From: Stropharia rugosoannulata
Lineage: Eukaryota > Basidiomycota > Agaricomycetes > Agaricales > Strophariaceae
Direction of reading: 5' to 3'
Length of the DNA: 64,000 bases
NCBI GenBank assembly: GCA_028532985.1
Contig: JANCIK010000004.1
Span: forward strand, 3,348,001-3,412,000
In this document: positions 24,812-36,684 of the stretch, one piece after another
Layout of the letters: every line of letters starts with the position of its first letter
How positions within the stretch are numbered: position 1 is the first letter of the stretch
Notes under the pieces: model-generated
Seen by the model: only the letters and a program-made list of their open reading frames with translations
Told to the model about the DNA's origin: nothing
Databases searched by the model: none
Translations under genes and position numbers: made by a program

Positions 24812-25097
24812 AGTCCTAATTTTTTGAAACTTTGCGATGGACGAAGTATCATTGTCGATTTCCCCCATTTTACTAAAACTGAAACGACTACGCCACCTGA
24901 TATCAGTTGAAAGTTGTCAGATATGAACCAGGACTAAAAATCATACTATGCACGGCTTCCGCCTCTTTTGTTCCTATTCCTGTGTAACAATACCAATGCC
25001 GATAGAACACTGTTCCCGGGTTCCCAGAAACGATGCGAAAATATTAGATTAGGTGTACGATAGGTATATACGTAGGGAAATCAAGAATATATGTGCT

Positions 25098-26728
25098 TTA
25101 CGTAGGAGGGACACATTTTTTCTCCTCAACTTCCTCCAGAGCGATTTCGATATTGGGATTGGCCTCTTTTCCTTCAGCAGTAAACACAATTGTTTTCCTA
25201 TTCTTCATGTTTACAGAACGCGCGCTCGGACAAAGGCCTTTCGTGCTTAAATCACAGGCGTCACACCGGGGTCCGACTGGCAAGCAGACAACCTATATAA
25301 AATGCATTAATTCTGACCAATGCTGCTGAACTGTGTCGTAATTACCTGTCCAAAGCCTACCAACATATGGTTGATATCACCGAACAGCTCTTGCGGAAGC
25401 CATGACTGTAGGTTCAGCCTACATCGAAGAATGAAAACCTAAAAGGGGACCAAAGATAAAAGAAGTTTACCTCGTCTGTTCTGGCTGCTTTGTTGGAGGT
25501 TTGTGCCAGCCTAAGAGGTTCGTGATTCTGTGAACATGCACATCGACTCCAATACCATCAGAGCTACGTGTAACGTAATTAATTGCTTTAAAATACGAAA
25601 AAGACTTCAGGACTAACATGTTCCAAGCAACCTGCAGAACTAAAAAGGCCATTTTTGGTCCAACTCCAGGGAGAGAACATAATTCATCCACGGTCTTGGG
25701 GACCTCAGAATCGAACTCGTCTCGTAGCTTGATGGCCGCTTGTTTAAGATAACTATGACAGAGCCTCATTGAGACCAGTTTAACTGACGAAAGCAGGTAG
25801 GTAGACATACATCACCTTCTTGTTGTGGAAGCCTACTTTATTGATAGCACCTGAAATAACGGCATTATCTGCTGCTATCATCGCTTCCAAAGATATGCTC
25901 CCTCCTAAAGCTTTGCGTAATTTTACAACTGCAGCATGCATAACTTCGTCTTTGGTTTGTGACGAAAGCATGAGTGCAACCAGTGTGGAATAACGTTTAT
26001 TCTACACGCAACTTAAGTCATTCTGAAAATGAAGGGAGATGACATTATGAGCTTACCCTGGGGTCTGTCTCTTCTATCTGTGCCCTTTGGCAACCCATGG
26101 TGTCGACGGGGGCAACCAAACGCGACCGCATGTCCTTGATCGCATTGTACGTCTCGCGCCAGTTCGGCGGTGCAGGGTGAGGGGTACTCAGCACTTGCGG
26201 AATGACCTTGGCCTTCTTCGGTGACTTTACATTGTGTTTGACAGGACTCGCTGACGCGCTAACTCTTTCTTTCACTTCGACCTTCGTAGCCTTCGCTGTT
26301 GTCTTCCGCCGTTTTATCGGCTTGTGACTTGAGGTGTCTGAGTCCTCAGATACGTAGTTTGAATCTTCTAAGTCGAGAAGGTTATCTTCCAATTTAACCT
26401 CTTTCTTCACGCGTTTCGAGCGTCGGGGACTCTCTTCGACGTCCGCCGGCTCATACAGAGTGACTTGGGGATTGAATGCGCTTACGCGCGATGTCAGTCT
26501 AGTTGAAGTTCGCGCAGAAGCGGTGCGCTTCGCGGTAGCGGACATTATTATTGGCTTAGTAATGCGGGGGAAAGCCGTTGCAGTAGACAGTAGACGTTGG
26601 AAGAACGTTGTGATGATCAATCTGGCGGCAAAGGGTATTATACGATGAGGACCTGGGCAGAAAAGTTTGAAGACCTGGCGACTAGGTCCGAGTTGGCGAG
26701 AAAGCGGCACTGGCATTACAATTGTCAC
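25098..26728 (-). CDS. NTH1: Endonuclease III (bifunctional DNA glycosylase/AP lyase)
   Basis: This base-excision-repair enzyme removes oxidised pyrimidines. After a basic, lysine-rich N-terminal region (residues about 60-200) the glycosylase fold starts near [20 protein letters not shown]. It continues as [23 protein letters not shown], then the helix-hairpin-helix [18 protein letters not shown] with the catalytic Lys, and [12 protein letters not shown] with the catalytic Asp. The 4Fe-4S cluster Cys are present at the end: [11 protein letters not shown] then C after seven residues, the longer fungal spacing. About six introns split the catalytic part. The frame offers two starts. The ATG at 26728 adds 61 residues rich in Arg and hydrophobics, like a mitochondrial presequence; the ATG at 26545 starts [13 protein letters not shown], a likely nuclear form. 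It is convergent with the thiamine gene. Confidence 0.93.
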
Positions 26729-26881
26729 TCAATTACCGTTACTATTTTGGTTAGCCGCATTTGTCATCTCCATCCCCATCCCTGAAATGCATCGGACCAA
26801 TCCTCGCAGTATATTCAGTCAGGAAAAGTGGAGAATGTATTAGTATTTAGTACTAGGTGCAGATAGCATTGGCTTGTAAGT

Positions 26882-28262
26882 TCAGTAGAAACCGACCAGA
26901 CTTCGTACTTCCTTCATTGTTTTTTCTGAAAGTTGCTTCGCCTCTTCTGCACCATTCTTCCCCACCGCGTCAAGGTATCCAGGATCCTTCCTCAGTCTCT
27001 CAAATTCAGCCCTGGGACCTTTCAAGACATCCTCCACTGCGTTAGCCACATCTACTTTCAACGCCGCGTGCCCTTTGTCCGCATATCGCAGCGCGACCTC
27101 TTCTGCCTCTTCGTTTGTACACGCCGAGAATATTGATAACAAGTTGGAAACCCCCGGTCGGTTGAGAGGATCGTATGTTATACCATGTATAGAGTCCGTA
27201 ACTGCTCCTTTGAACTTTTTCATGATGTCCGAAGTAGTATCCGTTAGTAAAATTCGAGAAGAAACAGCTGGCGACGACTTCGACATTTTTGATAACGGGT
27301 CTTTCAGTGACAGCACACGTTTGCAGGGAGCTGAAGCAAGGCCGAGAATGTGAGTAGTCTATCAAGAAAAATGTTGTCAACATACTGATTAATTGCGTTG
27401 GGATTGGGAAATATGTTTTCTTCGGTGCGAACTTCCGATTAAAAGAATCAGCGAGTTCTCGAGTAAGTTCAAGATGCTGCGTTTGGTCTTCACCAACAGG
27501 TATATGCGTAGCCCTGTTTGTCTTTAGTTCAAGAATGTGAAAAGAAAGACACCACACACTTGTACGCCAAAATGTCTGCAGCTTGTAATATTGGGTAAGT
27601 GAATAGACCTGCATGAAGCATAGATTCATCTATTTCAGACTCGTCGTTGGCATTCCTTTTGTCGACTATCTTAGACTACAGAACCACATAAACCAAGGTT
27701 AGAAAACAGAGTCACATCTTAAACACACCTTCCAGGTCGTCATGCGCCGCAATTTCTGTACCGGGGTGATACAGCTCAAAATCCAAGAGAGTTCGGTGTG
27801 GCATTGGTTCTACTGTACATCTCAGAAACGTTAGATTAACAAGTTTATTTGAGGCTCACATCTTCCTGGAAGAAGACTACCGTGCGTTTAGGGTCTATCC
27901 CAAATGCGAGCAGCGTTGCTAGCATGTCCTTCCGTGCAGCAGAAAGCTGTTGAGGATCTTGAGGCAGCGTTATGGCATGCCATCCTACAATACTAAAAAT
28001 TATAGTATCGTTCGGTCTTGATTCATTTTGTAGTCGAACCCAATTCGACAAAGCTCCTAAATAATTCCCAAGCTTAGGTCCACTATAAAATCGCACAATA
28101 CGCGCAAACGGGTCAACTCACATGTAGTATGCCGGTTGGCTGAATTCCAGAGAAGATGGTCCTTGGCCTTGAGTCTATAGCTGCCCCAGTCGATGCTGCT
28201 ACAGAAAAATGACGCGTTTGACGCGCCAGGCATCGGACGGGCGCGAGCCTTCCGAACATCAT
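26882..28262 (-). CDS. MSW1: Mitochondrial tryptophanyl-tRNA synthetase
   Basis: This class I aminoacyl-tRNA synthetase charges mitochondrial tRNA-Trp. The first exon starts MMFGRLAPVRCLARQTRHF, a basic mitochondrial targeting peptide. Another in-frame ATG at 28298 would add 12 residues. The catalytic core follows: RTIFSGIQPTGILH and GNYLGALSNWVRLQ (HIGH-type ATP site), FSIVGWHAITLPQDP, ADILAYK spliced to ATHIPVGEDQTQHLELTREL (Trp pocket), and DPLSKMSKSSP with the KMSKS loop in the last large exon near 27290. The C-terminus (LSEKTMKEVRSLVGFY) is the normal end of the bacterial/mitochondrial type. At least five introns are present. The start lies 136 bp from the divergent NAA35 start. Confidence 0.93.
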
Positions 28263-28398
28263 GATGGCTGGAAGCAACAGAAATATTTGCACAGCCACGT
28301 CCGTTTTCAGTCAGGCGGTCGATGAGCCTAAAGTCCAAATATGCTTGACCGCAAACCATAAGCACCCTCAAAGCTGAACTGAAAGACCAGCCAACGCG
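28263..28398. promoter_or_regulatory. Compact bidirectional promoter, MSW1 and NAA35
   Basis: Only 136 bp separate the two start codons (100 bp if TrpRS starts at 28298). Both 5' leaders and both core promoters must fit here or overlap. Confidence 0.5.
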
Positions 28399-31248
28399 AT
28401 GGATAGTCATGCAGAATACGAGCTAGATTTTCCGGGAGACGGATACGATTTTGAAGATGTGACTGAATTATTTGTCGAGGCGGCGAAAGGTCAGTTCTAC
28501 TTACCATGGATTGTGGTCATTCTCAGACGATGAACTGATCTGAACTTGCCATTAACGTGTAGAAATGCAGTCTGATGACCTCTTATTTATGGAAAACTTT
28601 ACGTTGCAGGATGCCATGAGCGCCCTCGAGGTTAGTTGATGCATTCGTGGTAGCGCCATGAACTTAACTTGAACACTTGGGAAACCCCCATAGATCGGCG
28701 AGCCTCGTCTGGACAGCGGGCTCATCGTCCAAGAACAAATAAGGCCACCGTTTGATCCTCTAACACCATTGCTACCGGAAGAAATTTGTTGGATTTTGGA
28801 TCGCGCGTTAGCATATGAGGTAAGGTTAAACTTAGCCTTGGGTGCACAGTCTTTAAACACAGTGTATTCTTTATTTACAGACGCAGTTTCATGCTGGAAA
28901 CTTCCTTCCACATACCATTCATACCCTCCTCTATGTACATCACATACACGATCTCGACCCGGAAGTCGCGTCTCATTTATTTGCTTCTAAACATGACCCC
29001 GACCGTCCCATGGAGTTAATTACACTTGTTCTGAAAGCAGCCGTTCAGGGACTGCTTAAATGCTGTGACATGGCCTGGAGGGAGTTGGCGAGAGGTGGAG
29101 CTTACGATGTTCGTCACAAAGTCGATATTTGTTCAGGTGTCTCATCTAAACTTTGACAGACAGAAGATTGGCAAAGCGACAAATGCGACGTCTCCCTTCT
29201 AGAGGGCATGCCGGTTGATTATGCCCTCTCTCAGCTTGAAAACGCGGTTGAATGGGTCTCGTCTACTCCAAAAGGTTTTAATTTTACATTTTACACGAGA
29301 TACTCTTCTCATTTGCCCAGTACCTATACGCTGGAAGGTGGCATTGAACGCAAGATTAATGCTCCGAAAGGTTCGCTTAAAGGTATTTCAATTTTTTGCG
29401 CCGTTTAATTTCTCGGACAGAGCCTTCTTCAAATAATGAGCACCGATCCTAGCAAAGACCGATTCCACTTCCAACACCTCGTAATGTCTGTCAGGGATCA
29501 CCTCAAATTTGCAGAAACGAGCTCTCCAATCGAATGCGCGGAAGATTCACCTGCAAGACAGGCCTTTGACCCATACATCGGTAGAAGACTACAAACAGCA
29601 ACGCCAATCCGAGTGGACCCCCCTCCTTCTTTTGCAGAGACTTGCAAGATTGTTGGCTACTTTCTTAACGGACTCCAGGAAGTCGGCTTACTCGAAACTG
29701 TCGATGTTCTGAGTACATGGCAGGTAAGTTCTAATGAACTACTCTGGTCATTTATGCATCGAGCTTCTATGTAGATCGTAGGTGACTTACGGCAGTGGTT
29801 GCCTGACCCACCATTGCGTGTGCCCTATGTTAGGTCACTAACGCAGGTATTTGCTTCTTTATTTTTCCGGCTGCGGTTTTTTCATTTGCATACTCCAGAC
29901 TACATTTTATAGTGGCTTTTTGATCATAAACAGACATCCATTTCACTGGATGGCTAATCGCTTCTTCTACGAAACCATCGGTGTAAGCTATGATTGGATC
30001 AAGTCGACTGTTGTTAGCAGGTGGAGAGGAAATGAGGAAGCTCCATTCACACAATTGGACAGACAAATATCCAAGGTGCTTATTACCCTGTCTATCAGTT
30101 CTTCAGACGCATAATTGACAGGGTTAGTCAAGTTAATTACTCCTCATTTTAGAGCACTGTGGCACAATCCGCCCAGAAGGCGACGCCATTTCATGAAATC
30201 TTTAGTAGATTGGCATGGATTGTATGACATTCTTGTCAATATTCAAGCTAATGTGACACTAGCGGTGCGATTTCATAGCCGACTTGACATGCATCGCTCT
30301 AATATACATCACACTCGTAGGGGCTTCCAGAAATCCATCCTTTAAATTATTTATCCTCAGTCGCTCTTCTTTGGCGTCTTCCTATTATTCGCGAAGTTGT
30401 TTTGTCGGGCTTTCAACTTGAACTGTATGCATCCGGAGAAAGGTCGTTTGCATATTGGTACTCTGCAAAGGTCATTGAGATGCATTTAAACCTTTTTGAC
30501 AACATATTACCATCTGTGAAACAAGGTGAAAGCTTATGTGACCTATCTCTTCATGCTTGTCATTAAAAAAATTCAGGATCTTCGTTGCACCAAGAAATAG
30601 TCTATCAAATCCATTTCCTTACAGCATTGCAGTCATTATGCACTGTATGCGTATTGGTAAGTAGCATATCTACGTCGAGTTTTCTTCCTCTGATAGTTTT
30701 GTAGATCACTGTCCCGTCAATAACATTTAACTGGGACAGAGCACGTCCCAATTTCTTCCGGCGGTACAAATGGGCATTCCGCGAAGAATACGATCTTCTC
30801 GAGGCACCCGACATTGCAACTCCCGAACTCCACAAATTTATACGTGTCTGCGGGCATTTGCTTATGGTTCGTTCCTTAACATTCATTCAAAGTAGCTATT
30901 CAAATGGTTGCGGTCAAACAGGGAGAAGAAATCCCGACCCCGGCGGAATCTGTTGATCTTGCACGATGCATTTTGCTCTCCATCATCAACACGCACAACA
31001 CGGGTGGATGGGCTGGCTTATGGGCAACCGACAGAATACAGGTGGGATGATAAGCGACACGCAGAATTGTTAAGGCTAATTTTTTTGTATAGCTTATACA
31101 CAACTTGATATCGGTCTGTGACAATCTTCGCGGACTTCCCGACACCGCAGATGCTATGAGAACGTTTGACGCGAAGACACTGGTGTGGGATCCTACCATT
31201 CATCCTTGGTTTCCCTCCTTAAAATCATTTTCGTCTTCATCTCCGTAA
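28399..31248 (+). CDS. MAK10: NatC N-alpha-acetyltransferase auxiliary subunit (NAA35/Mak10)
   Basis: This is the large ribosome-associated, non-catalytic subunit of NatC, which acetylates N-terminal Met-hydrophobic peptides with Naa30 and Naa38. The start MDSHAEYELDFPGDG leads into DVTELFVEAAKEMQ, spliced across a 60-bp intron. The family landmarks appear in order: LLFMENFTLQDAMSALEIGE, PRLDSG, PFDPLTPLLPEEICWILDR, YVHHIHDLDPEV, LVLKAAVQGLLKCCDMAWRE, DDSR-like region, IVGDLRQWLPDPPLRVPYVR, FIRVCGHLLM, and a C-terminal tail ending SFSSSSP then TAA at 31246-31248. About 10-12 introns break it, some exons being under 60 codons. No catalytic acetyltransferase motif is present, as expected. It is divergent from mitochondrial TrpRS. 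Confidence 0.9.
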
Positions 31249-31855
31249 ATCCCTCATTAACTTCGCATTCAAATATAAAGTCGTAATTATGTACTATCAA
31301 TTTTTATATACAGTTCTGCCGCGAAAATAGAATGCAGGCGAAGCCAATTGCCCTCGCTTGCCTCAACGTACGGGTCAAATGCCAGTTTATTCAACTCAAA
31401 TCCGGTTTAGGCCGACATGCGACTGTGCGTCTGAGCAACGGGACCGAAATAAATACTAGTTCTTGGTGTTCTGCATAAACTTTCTGATTTGCCCATACCA
31501 CATCCTTCTGGGTGTACGACACCTGAATGATCCCCCAGACATCTCATACTAGTCAAGGTTAACACTTAATATACATACATCACAAATGAACAAACATAAT
31601 CTACTAGAAGCACAAGTTTCCAATAAACTCCAGCTCACAATTGCCTCACAGAAAAATTTAATCGCGATTCCTTTCTAAATATTAGTACATACAGTTGAAT
31701 AGCCGAATCATTGGGCTGTTGATGCAAACCGAAAGCCCACATCATTTCGCAATTTGTATCCTCACTGCACCAACAGGTATACTCATTGGCAGGGTCATTA
31801 CATAGGGTAAATGTATCTATGTGGGTATCAACAGAAATAAAAACCCCAACGCCAT
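31249..31855. other. Intergenic, convergent 3' flanks
   Basis: About 600 bp of AT-rich sequence lies between NAA35 and the hydrophobic secreted protein gene. Frames crossing it (for example 31635-32006 minus) show no motif and run into the next gene in another frame. Nothing is supported. Confidence 0.5.
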
Positions 31856-32680
31856 TTAAGCGTGAAGGAGGGCCAAGACGGATGGGACACCGAGCAGCCT
31901 GAGGGAAGGAACCAAGGTGGTAAGGAAGGGGACAAGAGCCGCGAGAAGTTGGGGAACAACTCCCACGACGATGGCGAGAATGGCACCAACGAGAGCGCTG
32001 AAACAAAGAATAAGCGCATGTCGGTGCGGAAGACGCTCAGGAAACTTACACAATGTCGAAGACGAGGGGGAGAACAACGGTGCCCACGGGGGTAGCAATC
32101 ACAAGTTGCACCACGGTGACAAGGACAGCGAACACGAGCTATAGAAAATCATTAAGGAAATGAAAAAGGCGTGAATAAATCAAGACAACTAACTGTAAGT
32201 AGTGGCGTAAGAGCTGCCACAATAGCCGGAACAATCGCTAGGCTCTCTACAACTGAGACAGGGTACTTCGCAAACGTTGTAACTTCGGTTTGGAGCTCAG
32301 TGAGCGCAACCTTGAGCGCCTGGAGGTTTTGCATCAAAATATCCCCATTAGACTGCGCTTGGTTTTGAGCATTGTTCTCTGCAACTTATCGTTAGAAGAC
32401 AATAAATTATGAAGTATTTATACTCACGAAGTATAACGACGATAGGTTGGATTTTATCCGAGGCTTGTTGGAAAATAACATGGAGGGCGACTGGTTCTGT
32501 CTGACGGGAGACGATGTCACCAGAACTTGAAGCTACCTTCGACACTTCCGAAGAGGCCGACGACGCTACATCGTTGCCGAGACCGAGACCGGACAAGTCC
32601 CTGGTAGAGGCAAAAGGTGCAGCAATGGCAGAGGCCGCGAAGGCAATAGCCATGAAAGGAGCAAAAGAGCGGAAATGCAT
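31856..32680 (-). CDS. Secreted/membrane hydrophobic protein of unknown function
   Basis: I do not recognise the family. The ATG at 32680 gives a good signal peptide (MHFRSFAPFMAIAFAASAIA, cut near APFAS). A Ser-rich mature start, a helical region (LQALKVALTELQTEVTTFAK) and then at least four hydrophobic segments follow: ESLAIVPAIVAALTPLL, LVFAVLVTVVQLVIATPVG, ALVGAILAIVVGVVPQLLAA and the C-terminal LLGVPSVLALLHA. Four exons are needed, with introns near 32445-32375, 32190-32150 and 32050-31995. The pattern, alternating Val/Ala/Leu/Pro-rich helices behind a signal peptide, is common among small secreted or cell-surface proteins of mushrooms. It is not a hydrophobin, since no eight-Cys pattern is present. 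Confidence 0.7.
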
Positions 32681-33748
32681 TTTGAGCAAGTAAAAGAATG
32701 TGGGGTGTCGGGTGGACGATGGGAAGTGTATACGAAGGGAGGACGCCTCGGAATGCCTTGACGGTAAGTTGGAGTGCCACCTTTTATAGAGGACTTAGAG
32801 TATACGCGGTGGGAAACCTAGAGAAAAACGCGGCGCGGAATAGGAGTAGTATCCTGCAGTATCTACGCGAAAAGCTTCTAGTGCGTTTTTGTAAGCGAAC
32901 AAGAAGGCCAGACGATGATGCATGGTTTTCCTTACGAAGTTACTGAATGTCGACATCATAGATCAATTACACTCCACTAGTTGCGTGCGAAGCCTCAATA
33001 TCCGGCGTCCGTATTTTTCCTTGAACGTACAGTATATGTTTTACGGAGACTTGAAACATGAATTCAAATTACGCTGGACCTGGCTGGACTTCATGGGTCC
33101 AGTTGAGGTCATGAAGTAACCTGAATGGCCATGATCAATGTTTTGAAACTCCAGAATCTCATGTACGGATTCAAAAGGTTTTTGTAAATAAGTAAAAAAG
33201 GATTTGGCCATTAAAAACGCCACTTACATATCCTCAAGCGAGTCGCGACATCCGATAGGAAAATGAAGCATGGGAATATCCTGGAAAATCGTGTTGCTAA
33301 TGGCGTGGCGCATTTCCGCCAACCCTGACTAGTATCGCAAATACTGAAAGGCCCCGCCCCATCAGTCTGCGCTGTTGGCTGGTTTCTCGAATAGACTAGA
33401 CAAGTGTAAAATTTAAAATTTTGACTAATGCCAGTGGCAGCATATTAACTGATGGAACTAGTGATATTGCTGTTTATGACTTTGCTCTACTGCGCTTAGT
33501 CCTGAGTGGTAGTTTGATCGGTGGACGGAATGTGGACGAGGAAGAATCTGGAAGAATGAAAGGCTGACGCAAGCAAGACGTAAGGCTTGAAATTTCAAAA
33601 TTTCAAGGTGCCGCTATTCCGTCAGGACTCAGCAGCCAGCCCGTGACAGGAACCATCAACCAGACTCTTTCACAAACCACCACCACCACATAGCGAGCGC
33701 GCTAACCAATCTAAGACTTTTCCAACGCTAGCAAAATTCAAATAAGCG
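32681..33748. other. 1.07 kb divergent intergenic region
   Basis: This is the upstream region of the secreted protein (minus) and of the hypothetical gene at 33749 (plus). It contains a TATA-like box listed separately. Short frames around 32698-33223 have no motif. No mobile element or RNA gene is recognised. Confidence 0.5.
32780..32788 (-). promoter_or_regulatory. TATA-like box for the hydrophobic secreted protein
   Basis: On the minus strand the sequence reads TATAAAAGG, about 100 bp before the ATG at 32680. This is a strong TATA match at a plausible distance and suggests a highly or inducibly expressed gene. Position accurate to a few bases. Confidence 0.45.
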
Positions 33749-34622
33749 ATGACGATACCTTCAGGTTCATGCACCATCGAGGCATCACCAGCACCACCAG
33801 CAGTCCGCACCATGCGCCCATTAACGTCCAGGCAAGAGATGAAGTTGGTTGATTACCTCGATGAAAAGTTTCTACAGCTAACTAGGAACTTCAAGAAACG
33901 GTTTGTACATGAATGCATCTATCAACCGAACACATTTTCCTCATGCAATCACTAGCTCCGAGGCCTCTTCCAAATTGCAAACCCTCCCAGCTTATCTCGA
34001 AGAAGCGCGGCATATGCTTGCGTTCATCCTCCAGATTCCTCCCCTGGACCCTTCTACTAGTCTCCGTGTCGCCTATTTCCTCCGCCTTACTGGTGACACG
34101 CTTGGTTCCATACCAGGCTATCGTCCAGGTGATGCACATGATATTCGTGATACTCTCCAAGACCTCGCAGACTATCTGGACGATTTAGACCAGGCTTGGG
34201 TTGCTGTACTCAAAGGGCAATCTTGGGATCCAAGCTCTGCGGGAGGTGTCGATTTGGCGACTCCCCAAGAGGTCGAGCAGCATAGGAATGGAAATCAACC
34301 TGCTGACTTTACAGCTGCAGAAAATGGGGGCCCTCGGCCGCTTCGCTCATCTCCTCCCAGCCAGACTGATCTCACACGACTCAAAAGCCTTTTACTCTCC
34401 GGCGAAGCAGCGCTGGAAGAATGGATGATCGCCTCACAGAGACGAAAAGACCAAGCAGCAGACGGTGCGGAGGAAGATGTCTCTGTCTTGTTATCACGCA
34501 TGGGCCTCCTCAATGAGTTCGATTCTCTTTTTGCTCGAACTCTGGAATTGTTGGGCAGCTCAAGCGGCGACATTGTCATTCCGCAGGAAGCTTATACCCA
34601 GGGAACTGAGTGTACGAAGTGA
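33749..34622 (+). CDS. Hypothetical helical protein, 272 residues
   Basis: Two exons (33749-33900 and 33956-34622) with a clean 55-bp GTTTGT...CTAG intron join in frame to 272 residues. The family is not recognised. The N-terminus is Pro/Ala-rich, then helices predominate: SRQEMKLVDYLDEKFLQL, LQTLPAYLEEARHMLAFILQ, DTLQDLADYLDDLDQAWVAV, LTRLKSLLLSGEAALEEWM, LLSRMGLLNEFDSLFARTLE. A motif RVAYFLRLTGDTLGSIPGY lies in the middle. A charged low-complexity linker (residues about 165-195) is present. No signal peptide, membrane segment or catalytic motif is seen. It looks like a structured, conserved cytosolic or nuclear protein rather than a chance frame, because the splice junction extends a helix. 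Confidence 0.7.
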
Positions 34623-34839
34623 TTGCCTTGAATCTCTCACATTATCTGAGAGGCGCGCATATCTTTCAACCCACAGTGATTAAACGCCCGTCTCCTCCCA
34701 TGTATTGCATAAGTGGTCACGTCTATCGCCATCATTGAAGTCAGGGCTATATTCAACTGCATGCGGCAGGGTACAATGTTTCAACACTCTGTTTGCATCT
34801 TACAGGGCGACTTGTATAACTTGGCTACTTCTATTTCGC

Positions 34840-36010
34840 CTAGAGGGGTTTTACAGTCACCTCCTTCGGCACTAGGTTGATCGCCTTTCCTGTCAGCCAT
34901 TGATCCGCACCCTTCGCAACCTTCCCCTCCAACTGCTCTTTAGGTAGATACCCTTTGCGGATCTCGCGCTTAGCGGCAGTGTCCACTCCCATATCACTGC
35001 GCCAACAAGTCGTCAACGGTATTCCTTCAGCAACAGCAGACGGTACTATACCTGTCGCGCTCGGCAAGGACACTTTTGTGTTTCTCGACTTGAGAATCAT
35101 CGGTTAATGACATCATCAACTGGGGCGGACCAAGAGGAAAATCGGCGAAACGGTCGAATTGCCTAGTCATCGCAGCGGTTAACGGTCTGGATGAAAAATA
35201 AAAACAAGGCTATATTTACCATGTATGGATGGTTTTTCCGTATGTATCATGAAGGTGAATCATTGCTGGCTGCTCAGCTATGTCGGTAACCTTGTCTACA
35301 AAAGTCCAGCTTTCAGGTTGTCAAAATCCCATTTAGAGACGTACTAGGAACAAGGCCTTTGGTCCCGATAACAAGCATGCCACTCTCAACTTGTCGTTAA
35401 CTCATTCAACCAGATGTATCAGTAAGGGGCTGATGGTCTTCTTACCTTCGTATTTATGTGAATGCCAATACTGAAAATGACCGACGCATCAATCAATCCT
35501 CAGCATGATGAAGTTGTCGACATAGAAATTCACCTTTTTCTCCTCCGCGTCAAATTTTTCAAAGGTCTCTCTAGGAACAACGTACTCCACCCCAATCAGT
35601 CTTGCGTCCTCCTTGTCCGAATCATAGATGATGCATTGGTGCAAATCTGGGCGCAGGTGCGTGCAGTAGTGATGCGCTCGGACGGCGCGGCTTGGGTCAG
35701 TGCTGTGTACGAATGAGATGACCATGAACTAATGCCGTATACATGCGCTATTTTGTAAGTGGAACGTACGCGTAAACGTCTGAATACAATAGATCGTGAG
35801 CAAGGGCAGACGATGTACGAATAGCACTTACGCAAACCGCACAACTGCTGGCCGACTTGAGAAAGCGGCTTGAAACTGAAGACATGTCACTTGTGTGTTG
35901 ATATGATGTCGTGACGGGCAGGACTGGTTGCAACATTACCTGCTGATACCGGACGCCGCAGCTTGGTAGGCTTCGCTGTGGTAAGTCGTCTGTGCTGTGT
36001 CTTTATCCAT
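34840..36010 (-). CDS. DUF1264 / oil-body-associated protein-like
   Basis: The start [20 protein letters not shown] (36010) joins through an intron to [19 protein letters not shown] and then to [111 protein letters not shown] and the C-terminus [14 protein letters not shown]. This is the full set of conserved blocks of the DUF1264 family (plant oil-body-associated proteins and fungal relatives), including the HHYC and WHSHKYE histidine motifs. At least seven introns are required, several with exons under 20 codons. The block between HKYE and the GKT motif is shorter than I expect, so one small exon may be missing from my reading. The role in fungi is unknown, with lipid-droplet association only an analogy. 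Confidence 0.85.
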
Positions 36011-36684
36011 GGTTGCTGATATTGTGTAGGTTTTACCAGACAGCGGAAGCCTTATGTCAATATATGCCTCCCCTTCGGAATACGTCATATGGGCGTAACT
36101 CAAATTTGCTTCCGTCAACCAGTTGGGCAACCCCACATTGTAAGACAACCCACCGCGATCATGCCAAGCTACTCGAGTTGCTTTGTGTCGAATGCGCAGC
36201 CCAGCGCAGGCACTTCCTGTTGCGGGCAGACTTTCAATTCAACCGATCTCCAATCCTCGAATCGTGCTGTTTGTACTAGTGACAGGCGTTATTATTTCAA
36301 CCCTTTTTCCTGTGCCCGAAGTGATTTGACTGCCTACACTGTACACACCTGCTGCAGACTGCGGCACTACGACCACTGGCGCCAATCGACGTTGACTCAA
36401 TGATTGCACAGCTGGATATTCTTTGCTCGTGCTGCTGAAGCGAGATTAAGCTTCACCCATAAGGGTCTTACGTCTTAGTACGTTTCGACTTTGTTTCGAC
36501 TCTCAGCCTTCGCAGTACGCAGCATATACTACGGTCAAGTCAATTTCAATTCACCGACAAGCAAGCATTACCTCAGGCTGTGTTCTCTCAGGTTCGCTTC
36601 TTATAAAATCCTTCGTATTTCTACACCCACCAGCTAACCCGCATAATCGTAGTTTTCCTGTTTCAGTCTGCTATAACCCTCCGC
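36011..36684. other. Divergent intergenic region, DUF1264 and DUF6698 genes
   Basis: About 670 bp. Short frames continue upstream of the DUF1264 start (to 36148) and on the plus strand (36089-36403) but show no motif. It probably holds both promoters. Confidence 0.5.
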
